Shown here: positions 27,532 to 36,461 of the stretch, piece after piece | How positions within the stretch are numbered: the first letter of the stretch is position 1 | Layout: every line of letters starts with the position of its first letter | NCBI GenBank assembly: GCA_029260655.1 | Contig: JAJDCU010000034.1 | Span: 1-64,000 of the forward strand | Direction of reading: 5' to 3' | DNA length: 64,000 bases | Origin: Phycisphaeraceae bacterium | GTDB lineage: Bacteria > Planctomycetota > Phycisphaerae > Phycisphaerales > Phycisphaeraceae | The notes under the pieces: model-generated | Database searches by the model: none | Told to the model about the DNA's origin: nothing | Seen by the model: the letters and a program-made list of their open reading frames with translations, nothing else | Made by a program: the position numbers and the translations under genes

Positions 27532-27625
27532 GATGTGCAATGTTCGATGTGCAATGTTCAATCCGACAAACGGATCGAGCGCAATACATTGAACTTTGGA
27601 CATCGAACATTGAACTTTGGACATC
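27532..27625 (+). repeat. large imperfect inverted repeat between rplJ and rplL
   Basis: The left arm (27532-27562) repeats GATGTGCAATGTTC and is roughly complementary to the right arm (27588-27625), which repeats ATTGAACTTTGGACATCG. The transcript could fold into a long hairpin. The arms resemble dispersed repeats of TGAACATTGAAC type seen in planctomycete and verrucomicrobial genomes (from memory). Confidence 0.6.
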
Positions 27626-27709
27626 GCGTCCGACTGGCCCCTCGGGGTTAAACCGTGGCAATGGGCCGCGGCCTCTCGGATGGATCATCACACGTAAGGG
27701 AATAGAATC

Positions 27710-28084
27710 ATGGCAGAAGCAGCAATCAAGGAACTGGGTGACAAGATCGTCGGGCTGACGCTCAAGGAAGCGGTCGACCTGGGCGACTACCTCAAGGAAG
27801 AGTACGGGATCGAGCCGGCCGCGGGCGCCGTCGCCGTTGCCGCCGCCGCCCCGGCTGAAGAGGCCGAAGAACAGACCGAGTTCGACGTTATCCTCAAGGG
27901 CTCGGGCGACCAGAAGATCAAGGTCATCAAGGCCGTCCGCGAGGCGACCGGGCTGGGCCTGAAGGAGGCCAAGGACCTGGTCGACAACTGCCCCAAGCCG
28001 ATCAAGGAAGCCGTTTCCAAGGACGAGGCCGACGCCCTGGTCGAGAAGATCAAGGAAGTTGGCGGCGACGTCGAGATCAAGTAG
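27710..28084 (+). CDS. rplL: 50S ribosomal protein L7/L12
   Basis: Flexible stalk protein that recruits translation GTPases. The N-terminal dimerisation part ([22 protein letters not shown]) is joined by an Ala-rich hinge to the C-terminal domain ([32 protein letters not shown]). 124 residues. Followed by a terminator rather than by rpoBC. Confidence 0.97.
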   Translation: MAEAAIKELGDKIVGLTLKEAVDLGDYLKEEYGIEPAAGAVAVAAAAPAEEAEEQTEFDVILKGSGDQKIKVIKAVREATGLGLKEAKDLVDNCPKPIKEAVSKDEADALVEKIKEVGGDVEIK

Positions 28085-28127
28085 CTCGCCGGCGCGATTA
28101 TCGACATCTTGCATACGAAGTACCACA

Positions 28128-28156
28128 GACCGCTCCTTCGGGGGCGGTCTTTTTTT
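28128..28156 (+). terminator. intrinsic terminator of rplKAJL
   Basis: GACCGCTCC pairs with GGGGCGGTC around a TTCG tetraloop, followed by seven T. Confidence 0.9.
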
Positions 28157-28205
28157 GCTTTCTCATGCCCCCCAGCCGTGACGTTCTCGGGGTTTCAATA
28201 GAGCA

Positions 28206-28284
28206 CCCGCAGCCCGACTGTAGTGGGCATTGATAGCCGCCATCTTACAGATGGTGGACCGCGGGCTGTAAGCCCACAGCTACC
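28206..28284. repeat. nested palindromic intergenic repeat
   Basis: CAGCCCG (28210-28216) pairs with CGGGCTG (28262-28268), GTGGGC (28223-28228) with GCCCAC (28272-28277), and a central CCATC-ttaca-GATGG hairpin lies at 28240-28254. The outer pairings cross, so alternative folds are possible. The rest of the gap from 28157 to 28428 shows no gene. Confidence 0.5.
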
Positions 28285-28428
28285 ATCACGATCACAGATT
28301 GACTTGGATTAAGATTGCTCTAGACCGTAAGCCTTATTGCCTCGGCGGGCTCTCTGAGCACGAACGGTATCGATTTCCTCGCATAGGATCGGCCTGTGTG
28401 CCGGTGTGAAATAGTTGTGAGATAGCAT

Positions 28429-29901
28429 ATGATGCCGTCCCGCCCCACCGATCCGAACGAACGGGCACGGACGCCTGCTATGGAAATCGATCCCGCCCAT
28501 CGCAAACGTTTTCTGATCTGCACCGGCACCGCCGTCGCGGCTGTGGGCGTCTACTTTGCGCTGCCGGCTTCGATGGACGAGCTGGCGCGCCGCACGGTCA
28601 CGATCTTCCTGGTCGCCGCGATCTTCTGGGCGACCGAGGTGCTGCCGCTGTACGCCACGAGCCTGTGCATCATCGGCTTTGAGATCCTTTTCCTGGCCGA
28701 CCAGGGCGGGCTGGCGCGGGCGATCGACGGGCGCAGCGAGATCCCCGACACTCAGAGCCTTAACTACACCGTCTTCCTATCCTCGTTCTCCTCGGGGATC
28801 ATCATCCTGTTCATGGGCGGGTTCCTGCTGTCGGCGGCGGTGACCAAGCATGGGCTGGACCGCGCAATAGCCGCACGGGTCCTTCGGCCATTCACGTCCC
28901 ACCCGATCCTGCTGGTGTACGGCGTGATGCTGATCACCGCGTTTTTCTCCATGTGGATGAGCAACACGGCCACCACGGTGATGATGCTGGCGATCATCAG
29001 CCCGCTGGTCCGCGCGCTGCCCACGGAGGACAAGTACCACCGCGCGGTGATCCTGGCCGTGCCGTTTGGCGCGAACATCGGGGGGATCGGCACGCCGATC
29101 GGGACCCCGCCCAACGCGGTGGCGATGGCGGCGCTGAGGCAGGCGGGCTTCGACATCGGCTTCGTGGACTGGATGATGATGGCGGTCCCGCTGGCGGGGC
29201 TGCTCCTGGCCGTCGCCGGGATCCTGCTATACAAGTTTTTCCCGCCACAGAAGGGGCTGGTGCTCCCGGCCCTGGAAAAACCCGGCGAAAAAATCAGCCT
29301 TAAGGGCCGGCTGACGCTCTTGGTGTTGACCCTGGCGATTGTGCTGTGGATGACCGGCAAATGGCACGGGCTGGCGTCCCCGGCAGTCGCGCTGCTCGCC
29401 GCCGCTGCGTTGACCGCACTGGGCGTGCTCCGAAAGCACGACGTCGACTCGATCGACTGGAACGTGTTGATCCTGATGTGGGGCGGGCTCTCGCTGGGCA
29501 AGGCGATGCAGGAAACGCACCTGCTTGATTACATCGTTCAGATGCCGATCGCAGACATCCAGGGCCCGGCCCTGGCGGTCACGCTCGTGATCCTCTCGGT
29601 GATAATGTCCACGTTCATGAGCAACACCGCCACCGCGATCGTGCTGATCCCGATGGTGTTGGCCATGTCCACTGGCCAGCCGGTCGAGTTGGTGATCCTC
29701 ACCGCGCTGGCGTGCTCGTTCGCGATGGCCATGCCCGTGTCCACCCCCCCCAACGCCATCGCCTTCGCCACCGGGAAGATCCCCGTCTCGGCCCTGATCC
29801 GATCGGGGACGCTGGTCTCGTTCATCTGCATCGTCGTGTTGCTGCTGGGCTACCAGTTCATCATCCCCCTGTTCCTGGACCTCAGCCCGGCGGCGCCCTG
29901 A
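28429..29901 (+). CDS. DASS/SLC13-family anion transporter
   Basis: Inner-membrane sodium-coupled transporter of divalent anions such as di- and tricarboxylates, sulfate or phosphate. The 490-residue protein has about 11-12 membrane segments and the two inverted-repeat signatures of the family: MSNTATTVMM with GTPIGTPPNAVAM, and MSNTATAIVLI with PVSTPPNAIAF (SNT motifs at the substrate site). The exact substrate is not predictable. The true start could be the second ATG three bases on. Confidence 0.88.
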   Translation: MMPSRPTDPNERARTPAMEIDPAHRKRFLICTGTAVAAVGVYFALPASMDELARRTVTIFLVAAIFWATEVLPLYATSLCIIGFEILFLADQGGLARAIDGRSEIPDTQSLNYTVFLSSFSSGIIILFMGGFLLSAAVTKHGLDRAIAARVLRPFTSHPILLVYGVMLITAFFSMWMSNTATTVMMLAIISPLVRALPTEDKYHRAVILAVPFGANIGGIGTPIGTPPNAVAMAALRQAGFDIGFVDWMMMAVPLAGLLLAVAGILLYKFFPPQKGLVLPALEKPGEKISLKGRLTLLVLTLAIVLWMTGKWHGLASPAVALLAAAALTALGVLRKHDVDSIDWNVLILMWGGLSLGKAMQETHLLDYIVQMPIADIQGPALAVTLVILSVIMSTFMSNTATAIVLIPMVLAMSTGQPVELVILTALACSFAMAMPVSTPPNAIAFATGKIPVSALIRSGTLVSFICIVVLLLGYQFIIPLFLDLSPAAP

Positions 29902-29997
29902 CCGGATGACCGGCTAAGCGTCGGCCCGGTCCCCAAAAATATGTTTGGTTCACGTCGACGTACGCTGATCCACTTCGACAGCTATGATGTCTTTTCG

Positions 29998-32106
29998 ATG
30001 GAGCTACTCACCGAGGAAATCCTTTCGCCCAACGGTCCGATCGCACGCCGGATGGGCGAGGCTTACGAGCACCGGCCCCAGCAGCAGGAGATGGCTCAGG
30101 CCGTCCGCCAATCGCTGGTCTCCGGCAAGCCCCTGATCGTGGAGGCTGGCACGGGCGTCGGCAAATCGTTCGCGTACCTGCTCCCAGTCATTGAGCAGAT
30201 CACCGCCGACGACGACCGCGATAAGAAGAAACGCATCGTTATCTCCACGCACACGATCGCACTGCAGGAGCAGCTCGTTCACAAGGACATCCCGCTGCTG
30301 CAGGCGGTGATCCCCCAGGAGTTCTCGGCCGTGCTTGTCAAGGGCCGGGGGAACTACGTCTCCCTTCGCCGGGCCAGCCGTGCGTGGGACCGAAGCGCCG
30401 ATCTGTTCGACGATACCGCCAGCAAACGTTCGCTGGAGGCCGTCCTGGAATGGACAAAGAATACCGAAGACGGCTCGCTGGCGTCGCTGCCGGTGCTGGA
30501 GTCCCCCGCCATCTGGTCAGACGTCCGAAGCGATTCGGAGGACTGCCTGGGCAAGCGCTGCCCGACCTTCGACAAGTGCTTCTACCAGGCGGCCCGGCGG
30601 CGGATGCTCAACGCCGACCTGCTGGTGGTCAACCACGCCCTGTTCTTTGCCGACCTTGGCATGCGAGACAAGGGCTTCGGGGTGCTGCCGCCTTACGACG
30701 GGGTGATCCTCGACGAGGCCCACACGATTGAGGACGTCGCCGGGGAGCACTTCGGGATCACCGTCAGCCGGTTCCAAGTCGAGTACCTGCTGTCACGTCT
30801 GTACGCGGCACGCCGGCACAAGGGGCTGCTCCCGGCGCTACGCATGAAACTTGACGCCGAGTTGTACAACCGCGCGGTCCAGGCGGTAGACGATGCGCGT
30901 CTCGGATCGAACGGTTTTTTCGAAGACCTGCTTCACTGGCAGGAGCTGTCGGGCCGAAGCAACGGGCGGATCGATCAGCCGATCCCGATCGCCAACACCC
31001 TCAGCCCGGTGTTGCAGGACCTGTCTTTGGCGCTGAGGCGGATCCGTGACCGGCTCGACGACGAGTCCGACCGCCTGGAGACCGGCGGCTACGCAGATCG
31101 TGCAGGCATGTTAGGCCAGGAGCTATCTGCCCTGGTCGAGCAGAAGCTCCCCGACAGCGTCTACTGGATCGAATCGACCACGCCCGGCAAGGGAAGACGC
31201 GGCCGGGTCAAGCTCTGCGGGGCGCCGATCGAGGTGGCCGGCCTGCTCAAGCAGCGGCTGTTCGAGGCGACGACCAGCAAGCGTAAGCCCCTGCCGGTCA
31301 CGCTGACCTCGGCGACCCTCGCCACCGACGCGGTACACGAAGCTAAAGACACCGATACGCAGACGACCGAGCAGACCGAGAAAGCCAAGCCCAGGAAGAC
31401 CAAGCGTGACGCCTTTACCCATATCCGCTCGCGCCTGGGCTGTGAGGACGCCGAGACCCAACTGCTGGGTTCGCCGTTTGACTATGCGCGTCAGGCGGAG
31501 CTGATCGTCGACCGGACGATGCCCGAGCCGAAGGACCCGAAGTTCTTCGACCACCTTTGCCCGGCTGTACTCAGCCTGATCGACCACACCGACGGCGGGA
31601 CGTTTGTCTTGTTCACAAGCTACGACCTGTTGCGCCGCGTCGCCGATTGGATGCGCGACCCGATGAGCGAGCGAGGCATGCCGCTATTGATTCAAGGTGA
31701 CGGCGTACAGCGGTCGGCGCTTCTGGAGCGGTTCCGAGGCGACCGCCGCAGCGTGCTGCTGGGGACCGACAGCTTCTGGCAGGGTGTGGACGTGCAGGGA
31801 GAGGCGCTGCGCAACGTGATCATCACCCGCCTGCCGTTTGTCGTGCCCGATCGGCCGATGATCGAGGCCCGCACCCAGCGGATCAAGGCTCGCGGCGGCA
31901 GCCCGTTTGTCGAATACTCGTTGCCCGAGGCGATCCTCAAGCTCAAGCAGGGGTTCGGCCGGCTGATCCGTTCGACCCGGGACCGCGGCTGCGTCGCCGT
32001 GCTGGATAGCCGGGTCGTCACCAAGCACTACGGCCGAAAGTTCATACACGCCCTGCCGGACATGCCGGTCCGCGAGTTGAGCACCGACCTGACCCTCCAG
32101 GAATGA
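29998..32106 (+). CDS. DinG/YoaA-family iron-sulfur DNA helicase
   Basis: XPD-like superfamily 2 helicase. Walker A is VEAGTGVGKSFAYLLP and the DEAH box VILDEAHTIED. The cluster-binding cysteines fall around DCLGKRCPTFDKC. QGVDVQGEALRNVIITRLPF and FGRLIRSTRDRGCVAVLD are motifs V and VI. From the ATG at 29998 it has 702 residues; the frame also opens at 29941, giving 19 more residues without family similarity. arsC starts four bases after its stop. Confidence 0.88.
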   Translation: MELLTEEILSPNGPIARRMGEAYEHRPQQQEMAQAVRQSLVSGKPLIVEAGTGVGKSFAYLLPVIEQITADDDRDKKKRIVISTHTIALQEQLVHKDIPLLQAVIPQEFSAVLVKGRGNYVSLRRASRAWDRSADLFDDTASKRSLEAVLEWTKNTEDGSLASLPVLESPAIWSDVRSDSEDCLGKRCPTFDKCFYQAARRRMLNADLLVVNHALFFADLGMRDKGFGVLPPYDGVILDEAHTIEDVAGEHFGITVSRFQVEYLLSRLYAARRHKGLLPALRMKLDAELYNRAVQAVDDARLGSNGFFEDLLHWQELSGRSNGRIDQPIPIANTLSPVLQDLSLALRRIRDRLDDESDRLETGGYADRAGMLGQELSALVEQKLPDSVYWIESTTPGKGRRGRVKLCGAPIEVAGLLKQRLFEATTSKRKPLPVTLTSATLATDAVHEAKDTDTQTTEQTEKAKPRKTKRDAFTHIRSRLGCEDAETQLLGSPFDYARQAELIVDRTMPEPKDPKFFDHLCPAVLSLIDHTDGGTFVLFTSYDLLRRVADWMRDPMSERGMPLLIQGDGVQRSALLERFRGDRRSVLLGTDSFWQGVDVQGEALRNVIITRLPFVVPDRPMIEARTQRIKARGGSPFVEYSLPEAILKLKQGFGRLIRSTRDRGCVAVLDSRVVTKHYGRKFIHALPDMPVRELSTDLTLQE

Positions 32107-32110
32107 TCCG

Positions 32111-32530
32111 ATGACCGAACGAAAACGCATCCTTGTTCTTTGCACGGGTAACCGCTGCCGGTCGCAGATGGCCGAGGGCTGGCTCCGGCACTTCGCCGGT
32201 GACAAGGCCGAGATTTTCAGCGCCGGCACACAACCCAAGGGCCTGCACCCGATGGCGGTCAAGGTGATGAATGATGCGTGGATAGATATTTCCGGGCAGA
32301 CGTCCGACCACGTCGATCAATACATTGGCCAACGGTTTGATCTGGTCATCACCGTTTGCGACAACGCGAAAGAGGCCTGCCCGACATTCTCCAACGCCGG
32401 GAAGGTGATCCATCGCCGGTTCGACGATCCGGATGCCCACGGCTTGTCGCCCGACACGCTCGATGCGCTCTTCGTCCGCGTGCGAGATGAGATCCGCGAC
32501 TGGGCCCAGGACCTGGTCAGCTCGTTGTGA
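32111..32530 (+). CDS. arsC: thioredoxin-coupled arsenate reductase
   Basis: Low-molecular-weight phosphatase-fold reductase that converts arsenate to arsenite. The P-loop is VLCTGNRCRSQMAEGW, and the redox Cys pair is in ITVCDNAKEACPTF, the arrangement of the S. aureus pI258 ArsC type. 139 residues. AGGA lies about eight bases before the ATG. No arsR, arsB or acr3 is adjacent. Its 3' end overlaps the convergent nitroreductase gene by 14 bases. Confidence 0.9.
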   Translation: MTERKRILVLCTGNRCRSQMAEGWLRHFAGDKAEIFSAGTQPKGLHPMAVKVMNDAWIDISGQTSDHVDQYIGQRFDLVITVCDNAKEACPTFSNAGKVIHRRFDDPDAHGLSPDTLDALFVRVRDEIRDWAQDLVSSL

Positions 32531-33125
32531 CCAGCGGGGACGCTTCACCCCAGTTGTCACCGAAAACAAATTCACTTAACGGCATCCGTGAACGCGGGGC
32601 TTCTTCCTTGGCCCGCACATCCTCAGGCAGCTCGGCCGGGTCGGCCCCGTAACCGATCGCGATCGCGGTGGCCGGTTCGTAATCCTGTGGGATGCCGTAA
32701 TCCTCACGCACCTTGTCCAGCAGGACCCCCGCCATCTGGTGGGCGAACAGGTCCATGCCCGTCGCCTGCACGATCAGGTTCTGCGCCGCCAGGCCCAGGT
32801 CGTGCAGATGCACGCGGTTGGGTTTGTCGTTGCGTGTGAAAGTCGGCCGGGTCACGGTCAGGATCAGCACCGGTGCGTGCTGCGCCCAGGCCCGGTTCGG
32901 TTCGACCAGGCAGGCGAGCGCCTTGGCGAATCCGTCGGGGTCGTCCTTCGTCGCCACGATGAAGCGCCACGGCTGTTCGTTGAACGCAGACGCCGACCAT
33001 CGCGCCGCCTCCAACAGGCTGCGGATTTTCTTAGGCTCGATCGGACGATCGGCAAAGGCGTACGGGCTCCAACGCCGTGTAAGCACATCGAGGATCGGGT
33101 GGTCGGTGGTTGCGGGTTTTTCCAT
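32517..33125 (-). CDS. nitroreductase-family protein
   Basis: FMN-dependent oxidoreductase of about 202 residues. The FMN-binding regions are RRWSPYAFADRPI, ARWSASAFNEQPWRFIVA, DLGLAAQNLIVQATGMDLFAHQMAG, and IAIGYGADPAELPEDVRAKE. Substrate unknown. The ATG at 33125 has AGGAAG at good spacing, so the upstream extension to 33203 is not used. Confidence 0.87.
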   Translation of the reverse strand: MEKPATTDHPILDVLTRRWSPYAFADRPIEPKKIRSLLEAARWSASAFNEQPWRFIVATKDDPDGFAKALACLVEPNRAWAQHAPVLILTVTRPTFTRNDKPNRVHLHDLGLAAQNLIVQATGMDLFAHQMAGVLLDKVREDYGIPQDYEPATAIAIGYGADPAELPEDVRAKEEAPRSRMPLSEFVFGDNWGEASPLVTTS

Positions 33126-33163
33126 CGTGTTCTTCCTATCGAGTCGACAAGTCTCTTGCCGGT

Positions 33164-34435
33164 CTATTCGGTCATGAATCGGTGACGGTGCACAAGATAC
33201 CAATCCCGAAGCAGGTCCGTCTGGAGGCCTTGGCTGGGCGGGTCGGGCCCTGCTTTCCAGCGCGGTGCGTTAGGCGGGAGGTATCTGTTTAGTACCCGCC
33301 ACCAGCCGTAATCTTCGAGCAGTCCGGCCAGGTCTTGCCCCGGCTCGCCGCGCGGGTTCAGGAGCGCTTCGAGGCCTCGTGGGCCCTGTCTGTGAAGTTG
33401 CGCCAGGATCAGGGTCGACGGCGGCAGGTCAATCTGCGCCAATATCGCATCGGGCGGGCCGTCGCCATCGGGCTCATCTCCCTGCATCCACAGGCCCAAC
33501 GACATAACCCGGGCGGTGTCCCAGTCGGTTTCGGCATCGAGCCGGCGCTGAAGCAGGCCGCCGTGCAGCCCGGTCATCCCGCTTAGGATCGCGCCGGACA
33601 TCTTCGCCTGGTCGTTCATGTCCCGCAGCAGACCGGTGATCAAGTCGTCCAGCTCATCGGCCTGTAGGTCGCGCACCGCCAGCACGCACCCCACGTCCCG
33701 AAGCGGCGCCTCGGGCGACAGCAGTAGCGCACGGATCTGATTGAGCGCGTAGCGCTTGTCCGCCGGCGGAGGTCGTGTCTCTGGCCCGACCGCCTGGTTT
33801 AGCCACGCAGGGGCACCGTCCAGGGAAAGCCCCAGGTGATGGCTGAATATCCAGGCGTGCCGGGCGATCAACGACTCGGTGTCGGACGTCCTGCCGGCGA
33901 TCATACGTTCGTAGGGCGACCTGTTACCGGCCGACATCGCCAGCTCCGCCGCCGCGCACAGCGCGTTGTACCGCACGTCCGGTTCCGCGGAAACGATTAA
34001 CCCGTCTAACAGCCCAACCACGCGGGGGTCGTCCGCCAAGTCGTGCAGGTCCGCCAGCCGCTGCGCCGCCAGGCTCCCCGGCTCGACGCCGAGCTCGCCG
34101 GCTAACAACCCGATCCACCGAAGCCACGGCCCGTCGGTCACCTTGTCACGATCCCAACACCCCGCCGCCTGAAGCGCCTGGGCGATCTGACGGAAGTTCG
34201 TCTCGTCATCGACTCCCAACCGCCTAACCGCCGCGGCCAACACACGCCCGTCTTCCCCGGCATGCACCGCGACGTAGTTCAACCCATGCTGACGTTCATC
34301 CAGGTCCGCAGAAGTCAGCCAATGGATGCGCGTCCACCGCTTGATATGGGGCACGGCGAGATAAGCGGCGGGCGCAAGGACCGTCAGCAGGATCAGCAGG
34401 CTGATCAGTAAGCGCATCGGGTTCTTCAGACGCAT
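33164..34435 (-). CDS. membrane-anchored hypothetical protein with helical repeats
   Basis: About 423 residues. An N-terminal membrane segment (LLISLLILLTVLAPAAYLAV) is followed by an almost wholly alpha-helical domain with leucine/alanine-rich repeats, for example VLAAAVRRLGVDD and VVGLLDGLIVSAEPDVRYNALCAAAELA, resembling HEAT-like repeats. No catalytic motif found. The start could be 34435, 34417 or the upstream 34471. 38 bases separate it from the nitroreductase gene. Confidence 0.6.
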   Translation of the reverse strand: MRLKNPMRLLISLLILLTVLAPAAYLAVPHIKRWTRIHWLTSADLDERQHGLNYVAVHAGEDGRVLAAAVRRLGVDDETNFRQIAQALQAAGCWDRDKVTDGPWLRWIGLLAGELGVEPGSLAAQRLADLHDLADDPRVVGLLDGLIVSAEPDVRYNALCAAAELAMSAGNRSPYERMIAGRTSDTESLIARHAWIFSHHLGLSLDGAPAWLNQAVGPETRPPPADKRYALNQIRALLLSPEAPLRDVGCVLAVRDLQADELDDLITGLLRDMNDQAKMSGAILSGMTGLHGGLLQRRLDAETDWDTARVMSLGLWMQGDEPDGDGPPDAILAQIDLPPSTLILAQLHRQGPRGLEALLNPRGEPGQDLAGLLEDYGWWRVLNRYLPPNAPRWKAGPDPPSQGLQTDLLRDWYLVHRHRFMTE

Positions 34436-34602
34436 GGACCGCATCGACCACAGCGTAACGGGATATCGCACACAAAAGAAGCCCGCGTTATGGCGGATAT
34501 GGTTCAGCCGCCACGAATGGAATCTGAATGCTCAAGCACGCCCCGGCTTTGCGAAGCGGCAGGCGGCTTTCTCGTGGGCTGCCATTTTTAGCTTCCCGGA
34601 TA

Positions 34603-35037
34603 TCAGTCCACGGTAGCCCGGTCGGGCATGGTAAACAGCGGGGGCAAGCTCTTGAGTTGGCGGATCAGGTCTTCGCTGGCGCCGGGGATCGAGACGAAGT
34701 GGGTGATGTCCCGAGCGAACTGCTCGTTGACCTTGTTGATCTTGACACGGTACTTACTCATCGTGTTCGCCTGCTGCTTGTCGGAGATGCTTTTCATCTT
34801 GGGGACAAGGTCTCGCATGTCCTGCACGAGTAGCAGGACATGCGGGGCGACGGCCTTGGCCTGGGACTCGCTCTGGACGGCGGCGAGCAGCTGGCCGATC
34901 TTTTCGACGCTTAAAAGGTAGGACTCCATCACCCGGTCGGCCTCGGTCTTGGCCGTGGGGTTCTCCCGATCACCGCGGCAGGCGGGGAGCAGGCAAATCA
35001 CAAGCATCAGGCCGATCAGAGATAGACGGTTTTTCAT
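34603..35037 (-). CDS. hypothetical lipoprotein
   Basis: A 144-residue protein with a lipoprotein signal peptide: basic MKNR, a hydrophobic stretch and the lipobox LLPAC, so Cys near residue 20 would be lipidated. The mature part is helical and charged (AQSES-type coiled regions, VQDMRDLVPKMKSISDKQQANT). Function unknown. It follows the aldolase gene and its terminator. Confidence 0.7.
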   Translation of the reverse strand: MKNRLSLIGLMLVICLLPACRGDRENPTAKTEADRVMESYLLSVEKIGQLLAAVQSESQAKAVAPHVLLLVQDMRDLVPKMKSISDKQQANTMSKYRVKINKVNEQFARDITHFVSIPGASEDLIRQLKSLPPLFTMPDRATVD

Positions 35038-35083
35038 GGCGTGTTCCATTCATGAAGATCGGCTGAAAACCGGGCGCGCAATC

Positions 35084-35109
35084 AAAAACCCCGGACGGGG
35101 TGTCCGGGG
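35084..35109 (-). terminator. intrinsic terminator of the aldolase gene
   Basis: On the minus strand CCCCGGAC (35109-35102) pairs with GTCCGGGG (35096-35089) and is followed by TTTTT (35088-35084). Confidence 0.85.
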
Positions 35110-35201
35110 CTTTGGGTGATGCTGGGTTGGTCAATCCAATGTGTGCTGTGGGCCCTGGCCAAGGCTTTCGGCCATGACCGGCCTGGGTTGGCCTAAGTGG
35201 G

Positions 35202-36236
35202 TTACGCCAACAGGCTCTTGCCGACGCTGTGCAGGTCCTGGCATGCCTCCTTAATCCGGTCGCACATGGACTGCTCACCGGCCTTCATCCAGGCGCGGGG
35301 GTCGTACAGCTTCTTGTTGCCGACCTCGCCGTCGATCTTCAGGACGCTGTCGTAGTTCTTCATGAGGTGGTCGACGACGCCGCGGGTGAAGGCGTACTGG
35401 GTATCGGTATCGACGTTCATCTTGATCACGCCGTAGCCCAGGGTCTCTTCGATCTTGGCTTTTTCGGAGCCGGACCCGCCGTGGAAGACCAGCCAGAACT
35501 TGGCGTCGTCGCCGTAGGTCTTCTTCAGCGCGTCCTGGCCCTGCTTGAGGATTTCCGGCTTGAGCTTGACGGCGCCGGGCTTGTATGCGCCGTGGACGTT
35601 GCCGAAGGTTGCGGCGAACATGTACTTGGCGTCCTTAACTTCGCCCAGCCGGCGGTAGACCTCGACCATGTCCTCGGGGGTCGTGTAGAGCTTGTCTTCG
35701 GGGGTGTCCTCGCTGCCGGCCGCGCCGTCTTCCTCGCCGCCGACCACGCCGGCCTCGACCTCGAGGATCTGCCCGATCTTGCTCATCCGCTCAAGCAGCG
35801 GCACGGCGACGTCCATGTTCTCTTTCAAAGGCGAACCCGAGCCGTCCATCATGTGGCTGGAAAACAGCGGCAACTGCCCGGCGGCCACACGCTTCTCCGA
35901 CTCCTGGATCAGCGGGATCAGGAAGCTGTCGACCTTGTCCGGCTGGCAGTGGTCGGTGTGCAGGGCGACGTAGACGTTGTACTTTTCGGCGGCGCGGTGG
36001 ATGTGCTCGGCGATGCTGATCGCGCCCAGGACCATGTCCTTGATGCCCAGGCCCGAGGCGAACTGCCCGCCGCCGGTGGACACCTGGATCATTCCGTCGC
36101 TCTTGCATTCGGCGAAGGCCTTGAGCGCCGCGTTGGCGGTCACCTCGCCGGTCACGTTAATCGCAGGGAACGCGAACTTATTGGCGTAAGCGTTGTCCAG
36201 CATCTTGCAGTAGGTCGCGTAGTCGGGGACGGGCAT
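35202..36236 (-). CDS. fbaA: class II fructose-bisphosphate aldolase
   Basis: Zinc-dependent glycolytic enzyme splitting fructose-1,6-bisphosphate. NVTGEVTANAALKAF, VALHTDHCQPDK (metal His), LEVEAGVVGGEEDG (catalytic-loop region), TFGNVHGAYKPG and FHGGSGSEKAKI (phosphate and metal sites) place it with the FbaA group. 344 residues from the ATG at 36236, with AGAGGCG upstream. The frame is open much further upstream, without similarity. Confidence 0.94.
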   Translation of the reverse strand: MPVPDYATYCKMLDNAYANKFAFPAINVTGEVTANAALKAFAECKSDGMIQVSTGGGQFASGLGIKDMVLGAISIAEHIHRAAEKYNVYVALHTDHCQPDKVDSFLIPLIQESEKRVAAGQLPLFSSHMMDGSGSPLKENMDVAVPLLERMSKIGQILEVEAGVVGGEEDGAAGSEDTPEDKLYTTPEDMVEVYRRLGEVKDAKYMFAATFGNVHGAYKPGAVKLKPEILKQGQDALKKTYGDDAKFWLVFHGGSGSEKAKIEETLGYGVIKMNVDTDTQYAFTRGVVDHLMKNYDSVLKIDGEVGNKKLYDPRAWMKAGEQSMCDRIKEACQDLHSVGKSLLA

Positions 36237-36449
36237 GGGTCGCCTCTTTCCTAAAAAACGGATCGTGTTGTGTTGGGGAACGGATGGTTCGCCGACCCGT
36301 GCGGCCGGCATGCCCCGTGCGGCACGGTCACCGAAGCGGAGAACCGCAGTATAGCGGGTGAAAACACATCGGCCAAACCCGTCCGAACGTCGGCGCCCCC
36401 CGTTGGTTAACAAGTGAAACACCGGCTTTCGCCACGTCTCTCTTTGAGC

Positions 36450-36455
36450 TACAAA
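36450..36455 (+). promoter_or_regulatory. -10-like element of argJ, leaderless type
   Basis: TACAAA ends exactly six bases before the argJ ATG at 36462. The match to TATAAT is only partial. Confidence 0.3.
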
Positions 36456-36461
36456 CAGCCT

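Noticed and set aside
26897-28126. 409-codon minus-strand ORF over rplJ and rplL
   Set aside because: Shadow of the ribosomal genes; its FDVQSSMFDVQSSM section is the intergenic repeat.
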